Of a stretch of DNA of 29,845 bases, positions 18,544-28,595 are shown one piece after another (the first letter of the stretch is position 1; each line of letters begins with the position of its first letter). Location of the stretch: assembly GCA_001970955.1 (NCBI GenBank), contig MPUH01000909.1, positions 1-29,845 on the forward strand. Direction: 5' to 3'. A program made the translations under genes and the position numbers. The stretch comes from Stentor coeruleus (taxonomy: Eukaryota > Ciliophora > Heterotrichea > Heterotrichida > Stentoridae). Under the pieces are notes generated by a model, which was not told the origin of the DNA, searched no databases, and saw only the letters and a list, made by a program, of their open reading frames with translations.

Positions 18544-19226
18544 TTAAGATTGCTCTGCATTGAGCTTAAAAGTTAATTAATTAGATAAAACAAAAATTAT
18601 AAATAAGTTTGGGTTTACTAACGTAATAGTATAAATGCAAAAACTCATTGGTATAGGATTAAAATCAATAAATTCATTTAAGCTAATTATCATAAAAAAA
18701 TATTTAAATGAACTACTCACTATGTTTATATAACACATTTAGTAGCTGACTTGCAAGTTAATATTTTAAGAAATTAAGAATATTTACTTAAAAGGTAAAC
18801 TTTAATTACATGCTATAAACATTTATCAGTAAAAAAATAAGTATCATGATTGAGATAGCAATAATCAATTCATGATGGACACAAGTCAAGAAACTTTAAT
18901 TTAAAAAGCTTAAATCTTATCTCTATAGATTTTGTAAATGTCATATCTTATGACGTCATTATCCAAAAAATTATGTCAACACAAAAAAGCTAGAATTTAT
19001 ACTTGTTATTATTTCTAAAAATTATGTCGATTTATTAGTTTTTATAATATTTTAATCTATAAATTAGATATATTAACTTACTGCTGCTTCTTTTTTTTAT
19101 TAAAATTTTCTCTTTATCCTAATTTTTGAATAAAATAGGGGTTGCTTGACCATATTGAATAAAATATCTCTGCAAAGCTTTATTGTACCTTTCCTACGTC
19201 AGAAAATTAAGATCTATAAAGGTTTT
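18544..19226. other. Intergenic region
   Basis: Lies between two plus-strand genes. An open frame continues upstream of the chosen kinase ATG to a TTG at 19146, but there is no ATG in it before 19227. No other feature is visible. Confidence 0.55.
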
Positions 19227-20258
19227 ATGGAAGAAATCAATTTTGTTCTCCCTGTTGTGCAAAAAATTGAAGGTAGTTGGAATAAAGTGACTGAGCAGAA
19301 CTGCATTTTAACAAGACTTGTAGGAAATTCTAGTAGGGTTTATTCTCTCAGTACATCATTGCCTATAACCCCAAAACGTTTTATTTTTCGTGTTTTCGGT
19401 TCAGCAGAAACTTTAGACCTAAATGCAAATTCAGCTATTTTTCGAAGATTAGCTGAAAATAAAGTAGCTCCTAAAATTTATGTTGAAACACATTCATATC
19501 GTATAGAAGAATTCCTTGAAGGCACAAGAAACTTGCGGAGAGAAGAGTTCGCTCATAGACCTATTGCTATAAAAATCTCAGAAAAACTTAAAGAATTTCA
19601 CTCTTTGAATCTAAGCGACCTCTTAGAGTCATCAATACCAGTATGCATCCGAAATGCCCTAAAGTGGAAAAAATTGGCTGAAGCAAGACTTGATGAAATA
19701 ACAGAAACAAATAGGTTTGAAGAACTTCAAAGAGCTAAAGTAGCATTAAGCCCAAATTTTTACGATATGTACACCGATATTCTTCCAAAAGAGTCTCCTA
19801 TCGTTCTAGCTCATATGGACACAAGTTTTCTTAACATTCTATACAGAGAAGAAAAGCAGGAAATTTGTCTTATAGATTATGATTATACTGGATACTGCTA
19901 TAGAGGCTTTGATATCGCAATGCTATTACAAGATATAAAATATGATTATAACTATCCAGTTTATCCATTTTATCAGTACACTCCTGAAGTTTACCCTGGT
20001 GATGAGGTTCTAGCTATGTATGTTAAAGCTTATGGAGAAGGAGTTGACATGTTCATCGAATGCAAAAGGTGTATGATAGCTTCGCATTACCTTTGGGCTA
20101 TGTGGTCGTTTAGTCTATATGATGGAGACCAAAAAAGCATGGATATGCTAGGATATGGACTTTTAAGGTTTAGGGAGTTTTTAGAAGGATATGAAGAATT
20201 CAAAAACCAAAGTATTGAGGGAATGAGGAGACAAGTGGCTAATTATTTTTATGATTAA
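19227..20258 (+). CDS. Choline/ethanolamine kinase family protein
   Basis: Encodes 343 residues from the first in-frame ATG (MEEINFVLPVV), ending in TAA. Catalytic landmarks are HMDTSFLN (H196, D198, N203), the Brenner-type loop that usually reads H-x-D-x(4)-N, and LIDYDYTGYCYRGFDIA (metal-binding D217), where the family has IDFEYxxxNxxxFD. Upstream, FRVFGS and a PKIY segment fit the N-lobe. The enzyme should phosphorylate choline or ethanolamine with ATP, the first cytosolic step of the Kennedy pathway to phosphatidylcholine and phosphatidylethanolamine. The preferred substrate cannot be assigned. Length matches the family. An earlier TTG start would add 27 residues but is unlikely in a eukaryote. 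Confidence 0.88.
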   Translation: MEEINFVLPVVQKIEGSWNKVTEQNCILTRLVGNSSRVYSLSTSLPITPKRFIFRVFGSAETLDLNANSAIFRRLAENKVAPKIYVETHSYRIEEFLEGTRNLRREEFAHRPIAIKISEKLKEFHSLNLSDLLESSIPVCIRNALKWKKLAEARLDEITETNRFEELQRAKVALSPNFYDMYTDILPKESPIVLAHMDTSFLNILYREEKQEICLIDYDYTGYCYRGFDIAMLLQDIKYDYNYPVYPFYQYTPEVYPGDEVLAMYVKAYGEGVDMFIECKRCMIASHYLWAMWSFSLYDGDQKSMDMLGYGLLRFREFLEGYEEFKNQSIEGMRRQVANYFYD

Positions 20259-20722
20259 AAACTCAAACACATATAATAATGTTTTTTAACTCAGTATTAC
20301 AAGATGCATATTTTATTAAATAAATCTGAATGATAGCATATGCTCTTTTAATATTTGAATAGGTTTATTATATTTACACTCATAGATCGAGATAAAATTC
20401 TTTGTGAATATTATGAATTAAAGACTTCCCCAAAAACTTTGTGAAAATGGAAGCAAAGCCTATAATGCGAATGAATAAATTTTGGTATTTTAATATTTAT
20501 TAAAGCTTGAAGATTAATCATAGTTCTAGTTAAAAGCCTAAATTTTTATCAAGGATTTTACGATTTCTGGCATTCCTTAGTGGGGAAAAATGACAGAGCC
20601 TAAATGAATTTTACACTGAGCTACATTACTTTTACCTGTTGCTTATTGTATAAGAGCATTAAGAATTTTTATTCATCTTTTATTTTAGCTATTAGAGGCA
20701 AATTATACTAGAAACGCTAATT
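20259..20722. other. Convergent intergenic region
   Basis: Separates the 3' ends of the choline/ethanolamine kinase and Myb genes. AT-rich; no feature is supported. Confidence 0.6.
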
Positions 20723-21337
20723 TTACTGTTCGTTCTTACAAGGTATAAGAAAATTTAGTGGACTGAAGCAATTGACGTTAGTATAAGTTGGTTGACTATC
20801 AACTTGTCTTAGGAGGTATTCAAGGGGCAGTTCTTCAAAGACATTTCTAGGAGTTTTTGAAATAGTTTTATTACCGATTTTGTCGAGTCTTCTCCACCTA
20901 TTCTTTATTTGGTTTTCTGTCCTGCCAGGCAAAAATTTTGATATCTCACTCCACTTATTCCCTAGCATAGCTTGCTTTGTGACAAGAACTACATCTTCAT
21001 ACTCACTCCACTCTCTTTTTTGAATACTTGGGTTAAGATGCCCGAGCCATCTTTCTCGACACTGTTTACCTTTTCTCAATGGCAATCCTCCATGGGCAAG
21101 TTCATTCAGTTCGACAGCTATAGCTGACCAATGCTTAGGTCCATTGTTTTCTATGATCCGCTTTAATATTTCATCCTCTTCATGAGTCCAGCTTTTTCTG
21201 GTATCAACTTTTTCTTTACTTTTCATAGACCCAAAGGGGCGTGCTACAGGGCGATATCGTTTTTGTGCTTTATCTATCGCACACGGAACCATCCATACAC
21301 CTGTCGTAATCTGGAAAGGAGCTATATTTTGATCCAT
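20723..21337 (-). CDS. Two-repeat Myb (SANT) DNA-binding protein
   Basis: Encodes 204 residues, ending in TAA. Repeat 1 has the tryptophan triad W50, W70, W97 and ends RKGKQCRERWLGHLNP. Repeat 2 has W110, W129, W148 and ends PGRTENQIKNRWRRL. These are close to the R2 and R3 repeats of c-Myb, including the NQIKNRW recognition helix, so binding to a Myb-type DNA site is expected. Repeat 1 has an insertion of about 9 residues (around NELAHGGLPL) between its second and third helices, as seen in several protist Mybs. The N-terminal 45 residues and the C-terminal 50 hold no known domain. Likely a nuclear transcription factor; targets unknown. Confidence 0.9.
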   Translation of the reverse strand: MDQNIAPFQITTGVWMVPCAIDKAQKRYRPVARPFGSMKSKEKVDTRKSWTHEEDEILKRIIENNGPKHWSAIAVELNELAHGGLPLRKGKQCRERWLGHLNPSIQKREWSEYEDVVLVTKQAMLGNKWSEISKFLPGRTENQIKNRWRRLDKIGNKTISKTPRNVFEELPLEYLLRQVDSQPTYTNVNCFSPLNFLIPCKNEQ

Positions 21338-22994
21338 ATTTATAACCCTAGGTTAACTGGATGGCATAATATGCATCATAAATGATTATTTTCTCATTTT
21401 TATTAAACATAGTACAAAGACATCTGAAGTGCTTACTTTAAGGAATAAATTAATAAACTACTATTCTAAGGAATCATTCTGCAAAAAATCTAGGGTATCC
21501 GGGCTATGCTAATAAGAAAAAAATTAAATATGCATTCTAGGTCTTAGTTAATTAAGTTTCTAGAATGCTATTTAGAAAATACGTTCTTATTCTATGCCCA
21601 ATTAATTGAATTCTTTGTATTTTTAAGTATATATAAGTTGTAATATTCGGTTTCTTCCTGTTCTATCACTGGGGAAATAATTAAAGAATCCTTATCAACT
21701 TATAAGAATAAAGGCTGTTTTGAACTGCTTACTTTAAGAAATTCTTTAATTAGATAGTCGATGAAGGACTTACACAAGGAGTTTGCTGTCAAGATGACTA
21801 AGATATTATTTAGGGACATTTAGGTTTTAATTGGTTTGAATCCTTAAAAGGTTAAACAAAGAAGCTGAAAAAGAATGGAAAGTGATAAAAAATCTTAAAA
21901 TTAAGGTAAGGCTATTCAAAAAACTACAGCAGAAATATCCTAAAGCAATTCTAGCTAGCTTAAAAATGTAAAGATGATAATGGATTCATTCCTTGAAATG
22001 ACTCTAGGTGTTTTTACGGAAATTATTTCTAAAAGCAGATAGAATGAATGCGATAGTATAGGTGTTAGGGTTATAATATAGACTTAACTTAAAATCTTAA
22101 AACTTAAAAATTATTAGGCGAAATAAGAAATGATAGGCAATTTAAGTTCGCATTTATATTGGAATTGTACAATGAAAATTTTAAAATGATCCTAGACTCC
22201 AAATTGGAAAAAAAATGAATTATGATTCTGATATTAAACTTTTAGACTATAAGCTGCATTTACATGATCTATTAAGCATAATAATTTAAAAATTTAAAAT
22301 AGTATAATTTATCAAGTCACTATTTATAATGTATTATAAATGATGAAGTATCTATAAATAGTAATTATTTAGGAATTTTTGCTTGGATATTACTCAGATC
22401 TTGCTAATTTCTTCTTTTTTAGTATATTTTCGTAATGAAGTTTTTATTTCTCTTTTAATCTTTATTATTTCTTGTTTGCCATGCTTTTCTCTAAGTGTTT
22501 GAAAAATTCTTGATGATATAAAATGATATGCGTCAATAAAAAGTTTTGGTCATTTAATTTGCATATTTTTTAAATTTGTTTTCCCTTTCATATCTTTCAG
22601 TTTTGTATTCCTTGCATACTTTAATAGCTTGCATTTCATAAATAGCAATTAATACTTTTTAATAACTATTATTTTTAACTTATCTTTTATAATAATGATT
22701 ACTCAATTAGTGAGGACTTGCTTCATGTAAAGTTTTGGTAAATATATCATTTTATTCAAATTTATTATATTTCCCATTTTGCGCTCGGATATACTCCCTG
22801 CTTTTTAACTCTCATGCACACAGATTTATATTAGAGTTTCTTGGATTTACCTCCTTCGATTCTGCATCAGTGTTTTAAAGTTCAGCGATTGTATTAAAAC
22901 CTTTACTACAATTACCAAAAAAATAGCTAACACCATATCAAAACTCGCTTCCCTTATAAGTTTGCTATCAAGACCCTTCCATATCTATTAAAAA
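21338..22994. other. Long divergent intergenic region
   Basis: 1.66 kb between the Myb (minus) and Rab escort protein (plus) genes. It should contain both promoters. I find no conserved gene. Peptide-like minus-strand frames at 22394-22990 occur in more than one frame and carry stops at about the density expected by chance, so I do not call them. Confidence 0.5.
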
Positions 22995-24389
22995 ATGGAA
23001 GAGTTGATTTCTATCACATACGATAGTATTCTGATCGGCACAGATACCCCAACCAGCATTCTTGCAGCGTAATTTTTCCTCAGCGCCCTTTCACGTGATG
23101 GCGAAAAAATACTTCACATAGACCGTTCAAGTTACTATGGAAGCATAGATGGAACTTTAGCTTTCCATGAATTCCTATCTTTAGCTTCAAGTGGAGACTC
23201 TCCAACCTTCCGTGAATTCTGCATTCATATAATGCCAGTATTCTTTATCTAGAATGAAGATGAGGAATGCATGAAATTCCCCCGTCGATTCAACATAGAC
23301 TTACAGCCAAAATTTGTATACTCAGTTGGTGACGTTGTGGACTGGACTGTTAATTGTGGGGTTTCTTTGTACTTAGAGTTCAAGCCATTAGAAGCTGGGG
23401 TAATTTGGGATAAAAACGGTATTAGAAGGGTTCCTTGCAACAAAAGTGAAATTTTTGCTAATGAAGCTTTGAGTGTGGTGGAAAAAAGACTATTGATGAA
23501 ATTCATAGAGTTTTGTAGCAAAAGTATAGAAGAAGGGAATTTTGATGTCAACGTTAGGTTTGTTGATGTTATGGCAGAAAAGAAACTCCCTCAGCATCTC
23601 CAGAACATATTGCTATATGCGATTTTGCTTATCGAAGATACAAATGTGAGCTTTGCTGAAGCTCTTTCAAGAATGGAGAAGTATGTGAGCTCACTAGGGA
23701 TTTATAAAGACAATTGTGCTTTGCTCTACCCTATGTATGGGTCAAGTGATATCCCTCAAGGTTTCTGTCGTATGTGCGCAGTTTATGAAGGGACTTATGT
23801 AATAACTGATGAACTAGCTATAGAAGATGTATGCGAAATAGACGGTCTTCAAGTAGTTACTTCAAGTTTTGGTCCGCTTAGGGGAAAAAAAGTATTTGTG
23901 AATTCTGTTTACGCTAGTCTGGATAAGCAAGTTACTATTGAACTAGAAAATTCGAGTTTTAGAGCTGCTATTTTATGCCGAGGAATTATCAAAGAAGCAG
24001 AAGGTCCAGTGCTATTCTCTATACCTCCTATGGAATTCGGTAATGCATCTGTTGTTTATGTTCTTCAGCTAGGCGAAAGCTCTTCAACAGTCCCAGCTGG
24101 TTACTCTATGCTTCATGTGTGGACAGCGGAAGGTAATGCTGATATAATTCAGAGCTTCATAGCTTCAGTCCCAGTAGAAATTGTCTTCTTGGCCACTTAT
24201 AAGCACACTGTTGTCCGGTGTTCAGGAACTTTAAATCATGTTTATAACCCTGGTGGATATGAGATCCTTAAGCACTTTGTAAGAGATATTTAGGTTCATG
24301 CTAAAGAGCTCTTCAATAAAGAGAAAGGGAACCATGAGTTTTTGCCTTTGCGACACACTGAAGAAGAAGACGTACTTAAGGATATTTAG
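22995..24389 (+). CDS. CHM: Rab escort protein (Rab geranylgeranyl transferase component A; REP/GDI superfamily), 4 exons
   Basis: Join 22995-23068, 23084-23237, 23253-24278 and 24294-24389, removing three 15-nt introns; 449 residues, ending in TAG. The N-terminus (ILIGTDTPTSILAAALSRDG, then KILHIDRSSYYGS) is the dinucleotide-fold start of the GDI/REP superfamily. RRFNIDLQPK (87-96) and GFCRMCAVYEGTY (around 249-251) favour REP over GDI, which has ARLSAIYGGTY at that place; RMCAV is typical of REP. REP presents newly made Rab GTPases to geranylgeranyl transferase II and delivers them to membranes. The second Gly of the usual GTG motif is Asp here (GTD), also a feature that drifts in REPs. At 449 residues it is short for a REP and near GDI length. 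Confidence 0.9.
23069..23083 (+). other. 15-nt spliceosomal intron (Rab escort protein, intron 1)
   Basis: GTAATTTTTCCTCAG. Removal gives SILAAALSRDG as in the family; retention gives a TAA across the donor. This is the only one of the six introns here with C at position 10 and CAG at the acceptor. Confidence 0.93.
23238..23252 (+). other. 15-nt spliceosomal intron (Rab escort protein, intron 2)
   Basis: GTATTCTTTATCTAG, phase 0, between CCA and AAT codons; retention ends in an in-frame TAG. Position 10 is A. Confidence 0.92.
24279..24293 (+). other. 15-nt spliceosomal intron (Rab escort protein, intron 3)
   Basis: GTAAGAGATATTTAG, phase 0. Removal extends the protein by 31 residues (VHAKELFNKEKGNHEFLPLR and onward) to TAG at 24387; without splicing the reading frame stops inside the intron. 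There is no strong family match in the extension, so this is the least certain intron, but its form is identical to the others. Confidence 0.82.
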
Positions 24390-24393
24390 TAAA

Positions 24394-24890
24394 TATGAAC
24401 TCTGCAATCTCAGCTGAAACACAAGCTTTGGCTTATAATAATTTAGGCTCCCAAACAGTTTTTGGGCTAAGGAGATACTATAAGTCTATAAGGCTCATTG
24501 GACTTATAGTGAAGGGAGATGATTGATATACAGTTGTAATTATATGCTAATGCAATCACTAATAGTTATAGACATGAAATTTTGATTAGATTGATCTATA
24601 TAGGTAGAAACTTTATGCCTTTGTTTTAAGTATACTAGAATCTCAAACTATGGGTGAAATTAGTTGAAAGAACTCATCTAATGCACTATACTGATTGATC
24701 AGTGAAATACTTTACACCGAAGAGACTATAAAATTATATGAAAGTGAGGAATTGAAGTGAATGCCCCAGTTGAAAATATTATTAAAAATATAGAAAATGT
24801 TCTTGAAATTCATATTATTTATAAAGACTCAGGAGATAATTTATTCTGGTATTATTTTAAAATTTCGCCTCAAAATGATAGTTTTATTTA
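24394..24890 (+). pseudogene. Possible decayed TPR-type repeat protein
   Basis: Three short fragments in plus-strand order look like tetratricopeptide units: AETQALAYNNLGSQ at about 24411-24452, GEIS-stop-KNSSNALY-stop-LISEILYTEETIKLYE at about 24650-24750, and NIENVLEIHIIYKDSGDNLF at about 24785-24850. Stops and frame changes lie between them. Each alone could be chance in AT-rich sequence; only the order and common strand support the call. Confidence 0.25.
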
Positions 24891-25325
24891 AGAGATTCTT
24901 TATAGCCGAGATGAGATTTAGCTTAACTTATTGATGTAAAATCTATACTTACTGTGCAATTTTTAGTAAATTTTGTTGTAATTTGTAATTTAAATTTCAT
25001 CACAATTTGCAAACTTAATTTATTACTATTCACTTTAACTTTACAGTTTAGGATAATTAAATCTGATTGCTATACAAAATTTATATAATCTAATATGGAT
25101 TGCCCTGCTCCAGTACCAATGAAGGCGACAATAAATAGAAGCTTAATCAAAAGATAAGCTAAAGCTCTGATGATTTATATAATTTCGTATAAGAAGTTGT
25201 TCTAGGACTAAATAAAATTAATGCTGGACTAAGTTAACTTTCATTACTAGAAAACACTCTAGTTATTAATTTGCTATCGCTTTTGACTAATAAACTATAT
25301 AAAAGAGTACAAAAATCTTAAAGGC

Positions 25326-25470
25326 AGATTTTTTTAGGGAAAATATATTTATAAATTCCTTTGATAGTAAATAAAATATTTATAGAACTTTGATTTCNAG
25401 ATTTTTTTAGGGAAAATATATTTATAAATTCCTTTGATAGTAAATAAAATATTTATAGAACTTTGATTTC
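25326..25470. repeat. Perfect 72-nt direct duplication around a single N (probable assembly artefact)
   Basis: 25326-25397 and 25399-25470 are identical and separated only by the N at 25398. This is what results when two overlapping contig ends are joined with one ambiguous base instead of being merged. True sequence probably has one copy. Confidence 0.9.
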
Positions 25471-25661
25471 ATCGAATTAATCTATAATTTATGAAAATTA
25501 CAAATTGAATAAAGCCATTTGCTAATAAAGTATAAATTCCTTACTTATTTATAATGATGAAAGAATATATATAGATAAAATTACAATCTGAAAGCTCAAA
25601 TTATATAAAGACTTTCTTAAAATACTTTCCAATTGTATTAATCTGAATTTAGTTGAAAAAA

Positions 25662-28595
25662 ATGTCACGAATCCAGAACTTAGAATGGCTGAATGCAGAT
25701 GATGCAAAAAATATTGATGATGACTGGGTATATCCTATATAGCACGGTGACGAGATGGGTTTCAAAACATTTCACGAAGAAGACTCTAAAGAAGATATAT
25801 TTCGCTCTACAATCTTAACAAGCATTCAGGTGAAATCAGCTACAATAAAATCAGTCTCAGTATCTCGCAAGGCTATCTACGTAGTTACAAGTGATAAGCA
25901 GGTGCTAAGATGGCTTTTAGATGACAACGACCTGCGAAAAGCCCCAAAAAAGGAATCGATGATGGAATTAATTATTAGAGGCGGGTCACCACAACAAAGA
26001 CCCGAACAAGTCTTTTGTGAGCATGCAGGTTGGCATTGCATAGTTACATTTAACACAGACATAGCTCATTATTTTCATATAACTTCAAATCAGTCGTTGC
26101 TATTAAACAAATTAGCTCAAGGCCAATCAATCTACAGTGTTGGGTGGAGTCGAAGTGCTGAAAGAAATAACACAAGAGAAACTTTGCTTGGAACAAGTAA
26201 AGGCATGATCATGGAGTTAAATATAGAATATGATCCACAAGCAGATGTTATCAAACATAATTGCATTCCTCTTTTTACAATCTCTCAGCCTATTTTCGGT
26301 ATTGAATATATAATTTTTCAAGGACTTCCAAGTAAACTAAGTGTTATTGTTGCATGCCCGAATCATTTATATCAGTTTATAGGTGATCCTAATGAGCAGG
26401 GACGTCCAAATTTTACTGAAGTCTTTAGAAGATATAAAGATCATCCTCAACGGCTACAACGAGCTGTTCATGAACTCTCTGGGGATATGAAAAAAAGTCA
26501 GCTTCAGCTATATTTCTCGGCATACAGAGCCGATAGTTTTGCTTGGATGAATGGTTTAGGGCTTTTTTTCGGTAAACTTCCTTCAACAGCAAGCGAAGAA
26601 ATTTATGTCGGTCAGATGAAACCAGTTCAATACCCAAAAGGTATAGATACACTTATCGGAATTGGGATGACTCAGTATCATTTATATTTTCTATGCCCCT
26701 CAAGCTTATTTGTAGTATCAAAAATCAGCCAGCAAATCGTCCACTCAATCGAATTCGAAAAACGTCAGGGTTATGAAATGATAGGAATGATGTTTGATGA
26801 TCAAACCCATTCTTTTTATGCCTGGTCACACAAGTTTGTATACCAAGTATCTATAGACAACGAAGAAAGAGATGTTTGGAGATACTATGTAGAACAGTTT
26901 CTATTCGATGATGCTATTAAGTTTTGTGAAATCACAGGGTCAGCATCTTTACCTAAAGTTAAAGCCCTATATGGTGATTATCTGTGTGCAAATGGAAAAA
27001 AAATCGAAGCTGCAGAAGCATATGCTCAAAGTGAGAAATCATTTGAAGAAATAGCTTTGAAATTTATGGAAGAAAGAGATGCATTACAGAAATTCCTTGA
27101 AACCAAATTAGCTGGGTTAGGAAACGACATGAATGCACAGAAAACTCTTTTGAGTACTTGGCTAGTGGAAATATATCTTGATAATATTAACCACAATTAT
27201 ATGAGTAATGAAGAACTGGCGACTGAGGCTGAAGGCAAACTCCAGCAGTTTTTAGAGGAACATAAAACAGATCTTGATGAAGAGACAACTTGTGATTTAT
27301 TACAAAGCCATGGGAGGATAGACGATTGGGTGTTTTTCGCTGATTTGTGCAAAAAGCATGAAATGGTCATGCTGCATCATATTAATCAACAGGAAATACG
27401 TAAAGCTCTGGCTAAGTTAAGTCAGATTGAACCTAATGGTAAAGAAAATCTTCTTTATAAGTTTGCCCCGATATTTATGAAATATGAGCCAAGGAAGTCG
27501 GTTGAGATCTTGATTGAGTTGACTAAACAGAAAAGAGGACATATTGATGCTAAAAAACTGCTCCCAGCACTTATGAATGTAGACCAAACCTCTAGAGAAG
27601 AAGCTATTAAATTTGAACATTTTCTTATAAAAGAAATCAAATTTAAAGATAGATCACTGCATAATCTTTACCTTTTTCACCTATCAGAAACGACACGTGA
27701 AAAAGAAATCATCGACTATCTAAAAACCCAAGAAAATTTCAGTGAACTAGGTTTTGATTCAGAATATGCTCTTTCAGTTTTCAAACAAAACGGGAAAATT
27801 GAGTCGCAAATCTTTCTCTACAGCTTGCTGAAAATGCATTCAGAAGCTGTGACTCTTGCTCTGGAAAACAAAAAGCTGGAACTTGCTAAAATAAACGCTC
27901 AAAAACCAGAAAAATTTGACGAAGAGCTAAGTAGGAAACTTTGGCTCCAAATTGCAATCTTTCATATAAAAAATGGTAATGTTCGTGATGCCCTTAATGT
28001 CATGAACGAGAGCAAACTAGTTAAAATGGAGGATTTACTACCTTACTTTGATGAGCATGACAGCATTTCAAATTTCAAAGATGATATTTGTAGAGCTCTT
28101 GACGGATACAAAGATAAAATCAGTGAGCTAAACAATGAATTAAAAGAATCAAAAGCTTCTGCACAACAAGTTAAAGCTGAATTAAAGAGTATTAAAGAAA
28201 GATATATAGAAATAGAAGGCGTTCAAGCTTGTGAAGTTTGTAATAAGCCTGTAATGAAAAGGTCATTTTATGTTTATCCATGCTCACATGCTTATCATAG
28301 AGATTGCTTATTAGATATGATGATGCCTATATTAAAGCAAAAAGATTATATAAAAGCGACTAGGATTCAGAGAATACTTGATGATATTAATGAAAAAGAA
28401 GGAGGAGTTTCCCAGAAAAAAGCTAAAAAGCCTGAGGAAAGTAAAGAGTCGTTGAAAGATTTATATATAAAACTTGATTTGTTGTTGGCACCACAGTGCT
28501 ATTATTGCAGCCCTCAATTTATTGAAACAATCAGAGATGATTTAATAGAAAATAACTCGGAAGAGGATCACTGGAGTATTGATAATAGGACTTAA
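25662..28595 (+). CDS. VPS18: VPS18, HOPS/CORVET tethering complex subunit (2 exons)
   Basis: Join 25662-25727 and 25743-28595; 972 residues, ending in TAA. The first exon begins MSRIQNLEWL and its intron is another 15-mer, so the true start lies 93 bp before the ATG at 25755. The N-terminal half is a beta-propeller as in Pep3/Vps18, with YSVGWS and LLGTSKGMI segments. The middle is a long helical clathrin-repeat solenoid, with YVEQFLFDDAIKFCEI at the transition. A coiled coil (SELNNELKESKASAQQVKAE) precedes a C-terminal RING-H2: C852, C855, a CSHAYHRDC core, and the last pair at C941 and C944. VPS18 is a core subunit of both HOPS and CORVET, which tether endosomes and lysosomes or vacuoles through Rab5/Rab7. 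About 70 Lys-rich residues are inserted before the last Cys pair, as in other VPS18 proteins. Confidence 0.95.
25728..25742 (+). other. 15-nt spliceosomal intron (VPS18)
   Basis: GTATATCCTATATAG, phase 0, after a TGG codon; retention ends in an in-frame TAG. Position 10 is A. Confidence 0.92.

Larger units (their letters stand above)
24390..25661. other. Intergenic region with an assembly join
   Basis: 1.27 kb between two plus-strand genes. It contains a possible decayed repeat-protein fragment at its left end and a duplicated 72-nt segment around an N at 25398. Otherwise nothing is seen. Confidence 0.5.

Noticed and set aside
19146..19226. Upstream extension of the choline/ethanolamine kinase from a TTG codon
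   Set aside because: There is no ATG in this segment, and a TTG start is not expected in a eukaryotic nuclear gene.
22394..22990. Minus-strand peptide-like frames that become long if TAA=Gln and TGA=Trp
   Set aside because: Two different frames look equally protein-like, stop density is near the chance level for 70% A+T, and no known family is matched.
24363..24386. A possible further intron starting at the GTA in the last Rab escort exon
   Set aside because: The next usable AG gives 18 nt, unlike the uniform 15 nt, and TAA follows at once, so the stop at 24387 is simpler.
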